Source of the DNA: an uncultured Rhodospirillaceae bacterium
GTDB lineage: Bacteria > Pseudomonadota > Alphaproteobacteria > MPNO01
Length of the DNA stretch: 12,464 bases
Direction: 5' to 3'
Assembly (NCBI GenBank): GCA_937916005.1
Contig: CALGIA010000322.1
Location: 1-12,464, forward strand
Shown here: one piece after another, positions 5,976 to 12,464 of the stretch
How positions within the stretch are numbered: position 1 is the first letter of the stretch
How the letters are laid out: each line of letters starts with the position of its first letter
Notes under the pieces: model-generated
Database searches by the model: none
What the model saw: only the letters and a program-made list of their open reading frames with translations
Told to the model about the DNA's origin: nothing
Position numbers and translations under genes: made by a program

Positions 5976-7496
5976 TTATCCTTCGGCGCCATAGGCGCCG
6001 GACCGGAACCGTTTTCTCACGGTGCTGAAAATGGGCCAGGCGAAAAGTCCGATGGCGATCAGCATGATCGTGCCTGAAATCGGCCGCTCAAAGAATGTCG
6101 CAAATGAGCCGTGGGACATCATCAGCGACTGGCGTACGGACGCTTCCGCCAACGGACCCAACACAATCGCCAGCACCATCGGCGCCAGCGGATAGTCAAG
6201 CTTGCGCATCAAATAGCCCATCACGCCGAAAACCAGCATCAGCCAGACATCGTGCATGTCCTGGGTCGGCGCGAATCCGCCGACAATGCACAGGATGAAA
6301 ATGATCGGGGCCAAGATGGTGAAGGGCATTTTCAACACCATCATGAAGGCCGGCACGAAAGCGATGTTGATCGCCAGGGCGAAAAAATTCGCCGCATAGA
6401 GGCTGGCGATCAGCCCCCAGACGAATTCCTTGTGCTCGATGAACAGCATGGGGCCGGGCTCCAGTCCCCAGATCACCATCCCGCCCAGCAGGATCGCCGT
6501 GGTCGGCGACCCCGGAATGCCCAGGGTCAGCATGGGCAGCATGGACCCGGTCGACGCCGCGTTATTGGCCGCCTCGGGGGCAACGACGCCTTCGATATTG
6601 CCCTTGCCGAAGGAGTCCGGGTCTTTCGACATGGTTCTGGCCACGCCATAGGCCATCAGCGACCCCGGGGTGGCCCCCGCGGCGGGCAGGATGCCGACGA
6701 AAAATCCCAGGATGGATCCCATGAACATGACTTTTTTGGTCTTGCGCAGATCTTTCAGCGCCTCGATGATCCCGCGCACGGTCACGGTGACCTTGGTGAC
6801 GATGACATCTCCCTTGGCCTGTTCGACGGTCCACAGCATTTCGCCGATGCCGTAAATCCCGATCGCCAGAACCAGAAAATTGATGCCGTGATAAAACCCA
6901 GGCAGATCCATGAAGATCAGGCGCGGATTACCGCTGATGATGTCGAGCCCCACGGAGCTCATCACCAGCCCGATGAAGATGGAGAAGAAGGTCTTGGGGA
7001 TGTCATCGCCGCCGAGACCGATAAAGGTCGCGAAGGCCAGCATCATCAGCGCGAATTCCTCGGGCGGCCCGAATGCCAGGGCGACATCGGCCAGGGGCGG
7101 CGCAAACGCGGTGAACAGGATGATCGAAATGGTGCCGCCCACGAAGGATGCCGCCGCCGCGCCCACAAGCGCCTTGTCCGCCATGCCTTTCAGCGCCATG
7201 GGGCGGCCGTCGAATGTGGTCGCCACCGCGGTCGATGCGCCCGGTATGCCCAACATGATGGATGAAATGGCCCCGCCATACATGGCGCCGTAATACAATG
7301 CGGCCAGGAAGATGATGGCCGAGGTGGGCGGCACCAGGAAGGTCATCGGCAGCAAAATCGCCACCCCGTTGACAGACCCCAGCCCGGGCATGGCGCCAAT
7401 AAACAGGCCGGCCATGCAGCCGAATATCACCAGCCCCAGGTTCAGGGGCTCGAAGGCAATGAAAAACCCGTCCATCAAGGCTGCGAGAACGTCCAT
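5976..7496 (-). CDS. tctA: Tripartite tricarboxylate transporter, large membrane subunit TctA
   Basis: A 506-residue polytopic inner-membrane protein of normal TctA length. It forms the solute channel of a TTT system and takes substrate from the periplasmic binding protein. The N-terminal half holds the signature FIGAMPGLGSVNGVAILLP and then YYGAMYGGAISSIMLGIPG (68-86). The second half repeats the pattern with FVGILPAAGATPGSLMAYG, PEAANNAASTGSMLP and TLGIPGSPTTAILLGG, the known internal duplication of the family. It follows tctB after a 42-bp gap. Its ATG lacks a strong Shine-Dalgarno sequence (AAGAAAG about 13 nt upstream, AGG directly before the ATG), so expression may depend on upstream translation. 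The N-terminal MDVLAALMDGF aligns with the usual family start, supporting 7496. Substrates of TTT systems are carboxylates; this one is unknown. Confidence 0.95.
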   Translation of the reverse strand: MDVLAALMDGFFIAFEPLNLGLVIFGCMAGLFIGAMPGLGSVNGVAILLPMTFLVPPTSAIIFLAALYYGAMYGGAISSIMLGIPGASTAVATTFDGRPMALKGMADKALVGAAAASFVGGTISIILFTAFAPPLADVALAFGPPEEFALMMLAFATFIGLGGDDIPKTFFSIFIGLVMSSVGLDIISGNPRLIFMDLPGFYHGINFLVLAIGIYGIGEMLWTVEQAKGDVIVTKVTVTVRGIIEALKDLRKTKKVMFMGSILGFFVGILPAAGATPGSLMAYGVARTMSKDPDSFGKGNIEGVVAPEAANNAASTGSMLPMLTLGIPGSPTTAILLGGMVIWGLEPGPMLFIEHKEFVWGLIASLYAANFFALAINIAFVPAFMMVLKMPFTILAPIIFILCIVGGFAPTQDMHDVWLMLVFGVMGYLMRKLDYPLAPMVLAIVLGPLAEASVRQSLMMSHGSFATFFERPISGTIMLIAIGLFAWPIFSTVRKRFRSGAYGAEG

Positions 7497-7538
7497 CCTG
7501 ATCAGGCTTTCTTGGTCATGGGATTGTTTTTCACGCGA

Positions 7539-8039
7539 TCACCCCAGGAAATATTCATAAAGCGGGTAAAAGGCGGGCTCGGTATAGCCCTTGGGCAGGG
7601 TGATATGCAGCGCGATTTCAAAGAAGAAAAAGGTGAAAACCGGCATCCCCACCGCCACCGGCGCGGTAACGGTCCACGGATGGCCGCCAAGATAGCGCAT
7701 GTGAAAAATCAGGAAAAGCGGGACCATGACATAGACCCCGACGATATGAATGCCGCCGATCAGGACCGTCAGCGACCCCGCGCCGATCAGAAACGCCTTG
7801 ATCGACATGGCGTTCATGTAAGATTCGGTTGATCGGGACGGTGGGCTGAGCCGTTTCGCCCAGCGGACGATGATCCAGATACAGCAGATCAGCATGCCGG
7901 CGGCAAGCCAGAACGGGAACGCGCCGCCCCCCGGCCCGGATCCTTCGATCCAGCCAATTGGCAATTCGGCGCTCTTCCACATCAAATAGAGGGAGAAGAT
8001 CGCCATGGCGACGGCCATGACAAGCTCCGCCAATCGCAT
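7539..8039 (-). CDS. tctB: Tripartite tricarboxylate transporter, small membrane subunit TctB
   Basis: This 166-residue, four-helix inner-membrane protein is the small subunit of the TTT transporter. A hydrophobic N-terminal helix (about 3-22) is followed by GSGPGGGAFPFWLAAGML, matching the conserved G-P-x-FFPxW region of TctB. A second helix, a polar cytoplasmic stretch (about 67-90) and two more helices then follow. Sequence conservation is low in this subunit, so the call also rests on its place between tctC and tctA. The ATG at 8039 has an excellent binding site, AGGGAGGAG, 8 nt upstream. It starts 50 bp after the tctC stop, and no hairpin-plus-T-run was seen in that gap, so read-through from tctC is expected. 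Confidence 0.9.
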   Translation of the reverse strand: MRLAELVMAVAMAIFSLYLMWKSAELPIGWIEGSGPGGGAFPFWLAAGMLICCIWIIVRWAKRLSPPSRSTESYMNAMSIKAFLIGAGSLTVLIGGIHIVGVYVMVPLFLIFHMRYLGGHPWTVTAPVAVGMPVFTFFFFEIALHITLPKGYTEPAFYPLYEYFLG

Positions 8040-8089
8040 TGTGCGATCTCCTCCCTCTGGTACTATTTAAGCCCCGGTAAACCGACGCT

Positions 8090-9082
8090 CTATTTGATTT
8101 CGCCCATGGACGCGAGCAGCTTGCGATGCGCCTCACGTTCCTTGACGAAATAGGATGTCAGCTTATCGCCCGTCAGCCAACCCGGGAGCAAACCCTTTTT
8201 GGTGAGATAGGTCTGCCATTCCTTGGACTGATAGACTTTTTCGAACACGCCCACATAGTAGGCCTGGGCATCCTTGGAAATGCCGGGAGGCGCGACCACG
8301 CTGCGCTGCATGAAATAGACCAGATCATGGCCCAATTCGCGGAATGTCGGCACGTTCGGGAACACTTTCAGCCGATTCGGCGTAAAGGTCGCGAGCGGGC
8401 GCGATTTGCCGGCCTGGAAGAAACCCATCTGCTCGGACGGGTTGTTGACCGTCGAGTTGATGTGCTTGCCGATGAGCTGTTTGGCGACGGTTCCCCCGCC
8501 CTTGAACGGGATATAGGTGACCTGGAAACCGTATGTCTTTTCCAGCATCGCCGTGACCAGGGAATCTTCCGCGCCCTTGCCGGTGCCGCCCATTTTCCAA
8601 TTCGCCATGCCGGCCTTTTTGACCGCCGCGACATATTGTTCGACGTTCATGATTTTGGTGTCTGAGCTGACCCAGAGCTGGAACGTATCTTCCGCCATGC
8701 GAGCGATCGGCGTGAACTTGGAAATATCGACCCCAAGGCCCGGGTTGCGCAGCGGCGTGGTGTAGTAGCTGTTCAGCGTCGCCATGATGACATGTGGGTC
8801 ACCGGCTTTGTCGCGCACATAGCGCAACGCCTCGGCGCCCGATCCGCCGCCCTTGTTGATCGGCACGAAGGGAAGTGAGGCAAATCCGTGCTTCTTGATG
8901 ATGCCCTGGATAAAGCGGGCGAGCCGGTCGGCGCCCCCGCCCTTGCCGGCCATGATGACGAATTCTACCGGTTTCTGCGGTTTCCATGCGGCGGCGGCAT
9001 CACTCGAAAATGATGTCGCGCTGACGCTTAATGCAAGCAGGGATGCAAACCCAACCGTCGCGGCCTTGGTAATGAGTCTCAT
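8090..9082 (-). CDS. tctC: Tripartite tricarboxylate transporter substrate-binding protein TctC (Bug family)
   Basis: A 330-residue periplasmic binding protein that captures the carboxylate for TctAB. The N-terminus is a clear Sec signal peptide: positive residues (MRLITK), a hydrophobic core, and a likely cleavage after SSDAAAA, leaving a mature protein from about Trp33. Bug-family features follow: VEFVIMAGKGGGADRLAR, where APGGGxDxxAR is usual, then NKGGGSGAEALRYV, TYIPFKGGG and FPNVPTFRELG. The Lys in place of Pro in the first glycine loop marks a divergent subfamily and may bear on ligand choice. The ATG at 9082 has GGGAGGAAA just upstream. An in-frame extension to 9226 would place 48 unrelated residues before the signal peptide and was rejected. 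It is the first gene of the leftward operon and is probably its most expressed gene, as is usual for binding proteins. Confidence 0.93.
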   Translation of the reverse strand: MRLITKAATVGFASLLALSVSATSFSSDAAAAWKPQKPVEFVIMAGKGGGADRLARFIQGIIKKHGFASLPFVPINKGGGSGAEALRYVRDKAGDPHVIMATLNSYYTTPLRNPGLGVDISKFTPIARMAEDTFQLWVSSDTKIMNVEQYVAAVKKAGMANWKMGGTGKGAEDSLVTAMLEKTYGFQVTYIPFKGGGTVAKQLIGKHINSTVNNPSEQMGFFQAGKSRPLATFTPNRLKVFPNVPTFRELGHDLVYFMQRSVVAPPGISKDAQAYYVGVFEKVYQSKEWQTYLTKKGLLPGWLTGDKLTSYFVKEREAHRKLLASMGEIK

Positions 9083-9304
9083 GTGACTTTCCTCCCGTAT
9101 TTGTTCTGCAGCATAATTTTCATTCATTCGGGCGTGAGGCGCAACCGTATTTTTGCGTCTGTACGCGGAAACGGGGACGTGTTTGAAATAATTTTGGCCA
9201 CCGGCCATCGCACCCCAGCACAACAACGTGTTATCTTTTTTCTTGTTGCGCTTAGCCTAGCCCTCAATGGTCGGAAAAGCATTTGAAATTTTCGTGAAAG
9301 AAGC
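9083..9304. promoter_or_regulatory. Divergent control region between the tctCBA and hpaB-like operons
   Basis: This 222-bp AT-richer gap must hold both operon promoters. It contains the perfect palindrome TGGCC-ACC-GGCCA (9195-9207); a nine-base inverted repeat with one mismatch (9218-9226 and 9243-9251, arms around CAACAA and TTGTTG, 16-bp spacer); and TTTGAAAT repeated exactly 100 bp apart (9182-9189 and 9282-9289). ATTTTCG (9288-9294) could pair with CGAAAAT (9309-9315) over the hpaB-like start. No -35/-10 pair was convincing in either direction. The palindromes are candidate operators only; no regulator gene is in the window. Confidence 0.45.
9088..9096 (-). promoter_or_regulatory. Ribosome binding site of tctC
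   Basis: The minus strand reads GGGAGGAAA shortly upstream of the ATG at 9082. Together with the signal peptide that begins there, it fixes the start and rules out the longer frame from 9226. Confidence 0.75.
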
Positions 9305-9313
9305 GTGTCGAAA

Positions 9314-10825
9314 ATGGGCGTCCGGAACGGCAGACAGGTACTGGCCGGGTTGCGCGATGGGCGTCAGCTCTGGATGGATGGCGACCGCATCGCCGATGTG
9401 ACCGTGGATGCGCGGCTTGCCGGCGGGGCCCAGTCGTTGGCCGAGCTCTATGATTTGCAATGTGACCCCGCCCTGATCGATGAAATGACCTATGAGTCGC
9501 CCGGCACGGGCGACCGGGTCGGGCTGTCCTTCATTCAGCCCGAAACGCGGGACGATCTGGTGCGCCGCCGCGTGATGATGAAGCGCTGGAACGATCACTG
9601 TCTCGGCATGTTCCCGCGCAGTCCCGATTTCCTGAATGTGGGGTTGGCGGGTTATGCAGCCGGCGCCGACGGGTTCGGACCCTATGCCGACAACGTGCGG
9701 CGTTATTACGAACATGTCCGTGAAAACGACCTGGCCCTGACCCATTCCCTGACAAATCCGCAGGCCGACCGGTCGCGCGACGTCTCGGAACAGCTCGACG
9801 CCAATGATCTGGCCGCCCGGGTGGTGCGTGAAACCGATGCGGGCATCGTCGTGTCGGGCGCGCGCATGCTGGCCACGCTGGGCGCGTTTTCCGATGAAAT
9901 ACTGGTCATGTCCGCTCCCACATTCCCATTGCCCGAAACCGAGGCCGCGAAACCCTTCGCCATGGGGTTCGCCATTCCGGTGGCGACGGACGGGCTGCGC
10001 ATGATCGCGCGCCCGCCGCTTTATCCGACCGGGGCCGGCTCGGCGATGGACCATCCGATTGCGGCGCGGTTCGACGACAGCGACTGTATGGTCATCTTCG
10101 ATGACGTGCTGGTGCCGTGGGAACGGGTTTTCATTCATCGCGACGTTGCGGTCTTCAACGGCATCTACCGTCACACCCAGGCCCATGCCCATATGGCCCA
10201 CCAATATTCGGTGAAGGACTGGTCCAAGGCGGAATTCATCATGGGGCTTGGATTCGCGCTGGCCAAAAGCACCAATATCGACGTGCATCAACATGTCCAG
10301 GGCATGCTGGCCGAACTGATCAACACCACTGAATTCATGCGGTCGGCGGTCATTGCCAGCGAGGCGGAGGCCATTGAAACCCCGTTCGGCACCATGGCGC
10401 CGGCGCCCGGCCCGCTCGGCGCGGTGCGTTTCATGTTTCCACAGCTGTTCCGCCGCGCCTGCGAGATCATCCAGAACATGGGCGCGGGCGGTTTGTTCAT
10501 GCTGCCGTCCTTCGCCGAAACCGAGGGCGAGCGCGCCGCCGACGTCGACCGCTACTACCAATCCGCCAATGGGGATTCGCGCACCCGCATCAAGCTGTTC
10601 CGCCTGGCTTATGACGCCGCGGTATCGGGATTTTCCGGCCGTCAGCAGCTTTACGAGCGATATTTCGCCGGTGATCCGGTGCGCTCCGCCGGGTTTCTCT
10701 ATCAGGGTTTCGACAAGGACCCGCATATCGACCGCATCCATACACTCATCGATGACCTGGAAGCAGGCATGACCCGGTCCGACACCGGCCCCGCATTCCG
10801 CCTCCCCGGCATTCCGCCTCAATGA
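9314..10825 (+). CDS. HpaB-family flavin-dependent monooxygenase (4-hydroxyphenylacetate 3-hydroxylase-like)
   Basis: This 503-residue protein is similar throughout to the large oxygenase component of two-component FADH2-dependent aromatic hydroxylases. It has an N-terminal domain (about 1-270) and a C-terminal helical domain (about 280-480) with HAHMAHQYSVKDWSK and QNMGAGGLFMLPS. Of three active-site residues known in HpaB, Arg (R102 in RSPDF) and His (H144 in THSLTNPQ, exactly 42 residues later, as in known enzymes) are kept, while the Tyr of RSPDY is Phe106. The Cys set of the related 4-hydroxybutyryl-CoA dehydratases is absent, so an oxygenase is favoured. The partner flavin reductase is not nearby. 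A GTG at 9305 would add three residues; the ATG at 9314 with AGAAG 10 nt upstream is preferred. It is the first gene of the rightward operon. The substrate is unknown; a phenol or other aromatic acid is plausible. Confidence 0.85.
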   Translation: MGVRNGRQVLAGLRDGRQLWMDGDRIADVTVDARLAGGAQSLAELYDLQCDPALIDEMTYESPGTGDRVGLSFIQPETRDDLVRRRVMMKRWNDHCLGMFPRSPDFLNVGLAGYAAGADGFGPYADNVRRYYEHVRENDLALTHSLTNPQADRSRDVSEQLDANDLAARVVRETDAGIVVSGARMLATLGAFSDEILVMSAPTFPLPETEAAKPFAMGFAIPVATDGLRMIARPPLYPTGAGSAMDHPIAARFDDSDCMVIFDDVLVPWERVFIHRDVAVFNGIYRHTQAHAHMAHQYSVKDWSKAEFIMGLGFALAKSTNIDVHQHVQGMLAELINTTEFMRSAVIASEAEAIETPFGTMAPAPGPLGAVRFMFPQLFRRACEIIQNMGAGGLFMLPSFAETEGERAADVDRYYQSANGDSRTRIKLFRLAYDAAVSGFSGRQQLYERYFAGDPVRSAGFLYQGFDKDPHIDRIHTLIDDLEAGMTRSDTGPAFRLPGIPPQ

Positions 10826-10847
10826 CACCTGGAAGAAAGGCTCTGAC

Positions 10848-12032
10848 ATGTTCAAAGCAACCCACGGCATCATCCTGCCCACCACCATCATCGGATCCTT
10901 GCCGCGCCCGGCCTGGTATACGGAAAATCTCGGCAAGCGCGGCTTTCGCGAAGCCATGGTGCTGACCGGGTTCCGGGAACAATATATCGACGCCGTATCG
11001 AGCTATCTGCGCGACCAGGAAGTCGCCGGGCTTGATATCCTGACCGACGGCGATGCGCGCTTCGACGCCGATGTGGGCGGCCATAGCTGGTTTTCCTATG
11101 CGCCCAACCACATGGACGGGTTTTCCGGCGATTTCGCCTACAAGGCGGAAGGGGGGCGGGCCGGCATTCCCAGCAAGCGGGGCGAAATCCTGCACGAAGT
11201 GCTGGAAGCCCGAATCATGCCCGACCTGACCGGGCCGGTCGGGCGCGGCAATCTGCAATATACGTCGGTGTGGAAAACCGCCCAGCGGCTGACCACGCGA
11301 CCGGTGAAATTCGGCACCATCACGCCCGAATTGCTGGCGCTGGCGGTGCGCGATTTCCATTACAAGGATCTGCGCGACTGCATCATGGCGGTGTCCGACG
11401 CGCTGAACGAGGAGCTCACCGAACTGGTCGATGCGGGCTGCCCGGCGGTCCAGATGGAGGAAACCCAGATCCACCTGCTCGCCGCCAAGGGGCTGACCGA
11501 CGGCGTGCTGAACCCGGACTTCATGGTCGAGGTGTTCAACAACACGGTGAAAGGCCTGCGCGGCAAGACGGAAATCTGGTGTCACACATGCTGGGGCAAC
11601 CCGGCCCAGCAGCGCATCTTCGCGACCCAGCAAAGCTACGCCCCGGCGCTGGAAGCGCTCAACAAGGTCGACGCGGATATCCTGACTTTCGAATGCTGCA
11701 GTTCCGGCGGCGCGGATCTGGAAGGCATCGGACAGGTCATCGCCGACGACAAGAAAATCGCCATCGGGGTGATCGATCACCACACCCTGCAGGTCGAGCG
11801 CGCCGACGAGGTCGCGGCCACGATCCGTCATGGGCTGGAACATATCCCCGCTGAACGGCTGGTCATTGCGTCTGATTGCGGCATGGGGCGTGAAGGCATG
11901 AGCCGCCGCCATGCGGCCAACAAGCTGATCGCCATTGTCCAGGGCAACAACATCGTCCGCCGCGAACTTGGCCTGCCCGAGGCCGCCTGCCTGGCCGGCG
12001 AAGACAAATATTCGCTGGTTGAGGAAGCTTGA
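10848..12032 (+). CDS. Stand-alone MetE catalytic-domain protein (cobalamin-independent methionine synthase II-like)
   Basis: A 394-residue TIM-barrel protein equivalent to the C-terminal half of MetE, lacking the N-terminal folate-binding half (full MetE is about 750 residues). The opening TTIIGSLPRP is typical of the superfamily. The four zinc ligands are all in place: His246 and Cys248 (CHTCWGN), Glu282 (TFECC) and Cys344 (SDCGMG), with spacing of 2, 34 and 62 residues against 2, 22 and 61 in E. coli MetE. The zinc would activate a thiol as acceptor of a methyl or alkyl group. Related short proteins include folate-independent methionine synthases and epoxyalkane:coenzyme M transferase. The start ATG lies 22 bp after the hpaB-like stop, with GAAAGG upstream, so the two are co-transcribed. 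Donor and acceptor are unknown; calling it a housekeeping methionine synthase is not justified by context. Confidence 0.85.
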   Translation: MFKATHGIILPTTIIGSLPRPAWYTENLGKRGFREAMVLTGFREQYIDAVSSYLRDQEVAGLDILTDGDARFDADVGGHSWFSYAPNHMDGFSGDFAYKAEGGRAGIPSKRGEILHEVLEARIMPDLTGPVGRGNLQYTSVWKTAQRLTTRPVKFGTITPELLALAVRDFHYKDLRDCIMAVSDALNEELTELVDAGCPAVQMEETQIHLLAAKGLTDGVLNPDFMVEVFNNTVKGLRGKTEIWCHTCWGNPAQQRIFATQQSYAPALEALNKVDADILTFECCSSGGADLEGIGQVIADDKKIAIGVIDHHTLQVERADEVAATIRHGLEHIPAERLVIASDCGMGREGMSRRHAANKLIAIVQGNNIVRRELGLPEAACLAGEDKYSLVEEA

Positions 12033-12097
12033 TAAACAACGCGGGCATTTTCATGCTAGGATGAATCCGGGTTATCGGTAAATTTGGGGGTTGTGCG

Positions 12098-12464
12098 ATG
12101 AAAGCGTCGGATCTTTTCGTCAGGTGTCTCGAAGCGGAAGGCGTCGAACAGATCTTCGGCGTTCCCGGCGAGGAAAACGCCGACATCATGCTGTCGCTGA
12201 ACGACAGTTCCATCCAGTTCGTGCTGTGCCGCCACGAACAGGCGGCGGCCTTCATGGCCGATACCTATGGCCGGCTGACCGGCAAGGCGGGCGTGTGCCT
12301 GGCCACGCTGGGGCCGGGCGCGACCAACCTGGTCACCGGGCTGGCCGACGCCAATATGGACCGGGCCCCCGTGGTCGGGCTTATCGGCCAGGGATCGACC
12401 CGGCGGCTGCACAAGGAAAGCCACCAGAACATGGACGCCATCGGCATGATGGCACCCATTTCGA
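12098..12464 (+). CDS. Thiamine-diphosphate enzyme, acetolactate synthase large-subunit family (3' truncated)
   Basis: Only the first 122 codons lie in the window and the frame is open at the edge. They cover most of the N-terminal pyrimidine-binding domain of TPP enzymes: IFGVPGEEN (19-27), the Glu47 of RHEQAAAFMADTYGRLTG that activates the thiazolium ring, and CLATLGPGATNLVTGLADA. RLHKESHQNMD follows, as in acetolactate synthase-like proteins. The enzyme would decarboxylate a 2-oxo acid and ligate or release the resulting aldehyde unit. The ATG has GGGGG (12086-12090) seven nt upstream and lies 65 bp after the MetE-like stop, with no terminator seen between, so it is probably the third gene of this operon. 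A small regulatory subunit gene (ilvN-type) just beyond would argue for branched-chain amino-acid synthesis. Many catabolic or uncharacterised enzymes share this N-terminus, so the exact reaction is open. Confidence 0.88.
   Translation, partial: MKASDLFVRCLEAEGVEQIFGVPGEENADIMLSLNDSSIQFVLCRHEQAAAFMADTYGRLTGKAGVCLATLGPGATNLVTGLADANMDRAPVVGLIGQGSTRRLHKESHQNMDAIGMMAPIS

Noticed and set aside
5953..5978. Hairpin CGCCG-ATTGAA-CGGCG followed by TTTTT, as a terminator
   Set aside because: The T-run follows the stem only on the plus strand, where no gene is being transcribed. For the leftward operon it has the wrong orientation, and the stem is only five pairs.
5933..5992. 20-residue extension of the CnbZ-like protein
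   Set aside because: It overlaps the end of tctA and bypasses the strong AGAGGAG site that serves the ATG at 5932.
6111..7265. 384-codon plus-strand open frame
   Set aside because: Antisense to tctA; its product is dominated by His, Gln, Asp and Arg, as expected from the reverse of membrane-protein codons.
9083..9226. 48-residue extension of TctC
   Set aside because: It would bury the signal peptide inside the protein and pass over the strong GGGAGG site.
9314..10825. 4-hydroxybutyryl-CoA dehydratase
   Set aside because: The fold family is shared, but the Cys set that holds the iron-sulfur cluster is not present; only one Cys occurs near the expected first pair.
9257..10957. 566-codon minus-strand open frame
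   Set aside because: It lies antisense to the HpaB-like gene, which has clear family motifs. Its product is low-complexity and His/Gly/Arg-rich, typical of an antisense shadow in GC-rich DNA, and no ribosome binding site supports it.
10746..11912. 388-codon minus-strand open frame
   Set aside because: Antisense to the MetE-core gene, with no recognisable domain; the composition is that of a shadow frame.
1..12464. Mobile elements, CRISPR arrays, tRNA or rRNA genes
   Set aside because: No transposase or integrase frames, regularly spaced repeats or structural-RNA sequence were seen; gaps between genes are too short and lack such patterns.

Overview
The window comes from a GC-rich proteobacterial chromosome, most likely an alphaproteobacterium. 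This is inferred from the codon use, the tight gene packing and the gene content: a tripartite tricarboxylate transporter, acyl-CoA dehydrogenase, acylase-type gamma-glutamyltransferase and an HpaB-like oxygenase. It is almost wholly coding. No tRNA, rRNA, CRISPR array, insertion sequence or integrase was seen. The only sizeable gaps are two promoter regions, 2585-2796 (212 bp) and 9083-9304 (222 bp).

Left part (1-5155). A 5'-truncated gamma-glutamyltransferase/acylase-like gene (+) meets an acyl-CoA dehydrogenase gene (-) tail to tail with no base between the stop codons. The acyl-CoA dehydrogenase has a well-formed sigma-70-like promoter. Beyond a divergent gap, three + strand genes are closely spaced: a small heat-shock protein, a universal stress protein and a sodium-dependent (NSS/SNF) transporter. 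They look like a stress operon with a transporter appended.

Right part (5162-12464). This is two divergent operons around a 222-bp control region. Leftwards run tctC, tctB and tctA, a complete tripartite tricarboxylate transporter for an organic acid, followed by a two-lobed Rid-type protein resembling 2-aminomuconate/2-amino-5-chloromuconate deaminase (CnbZ family). Rightwards run an HpaB-family flavin-dependent monooxygenase, a stand-alone MetE catalytic-domain protein with all four predicted zinc ligands, and the start of a thiamine-diphosphate enzyme of the acetolactate synthase family. Together they suggest import of a carboxylated, perhaps nitrogen-containing compound, oxygen-dependent attack on it, thiol/methyl transfer, TPP-dependent carbon-carbon chemistry and deamination. 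The substrate cannot be read from the sequence. No flavin reductase and no regulator lie inside the window.

The most striking non-coding signal is inside the gamma-glutamyltransferase-like gene: a perfect 16-bp inverted repeat with a 5-nt loop (272-308). Each arm is itself a 15-bp palindrome, so there are two operator-like sites with centres 20 bp apart.
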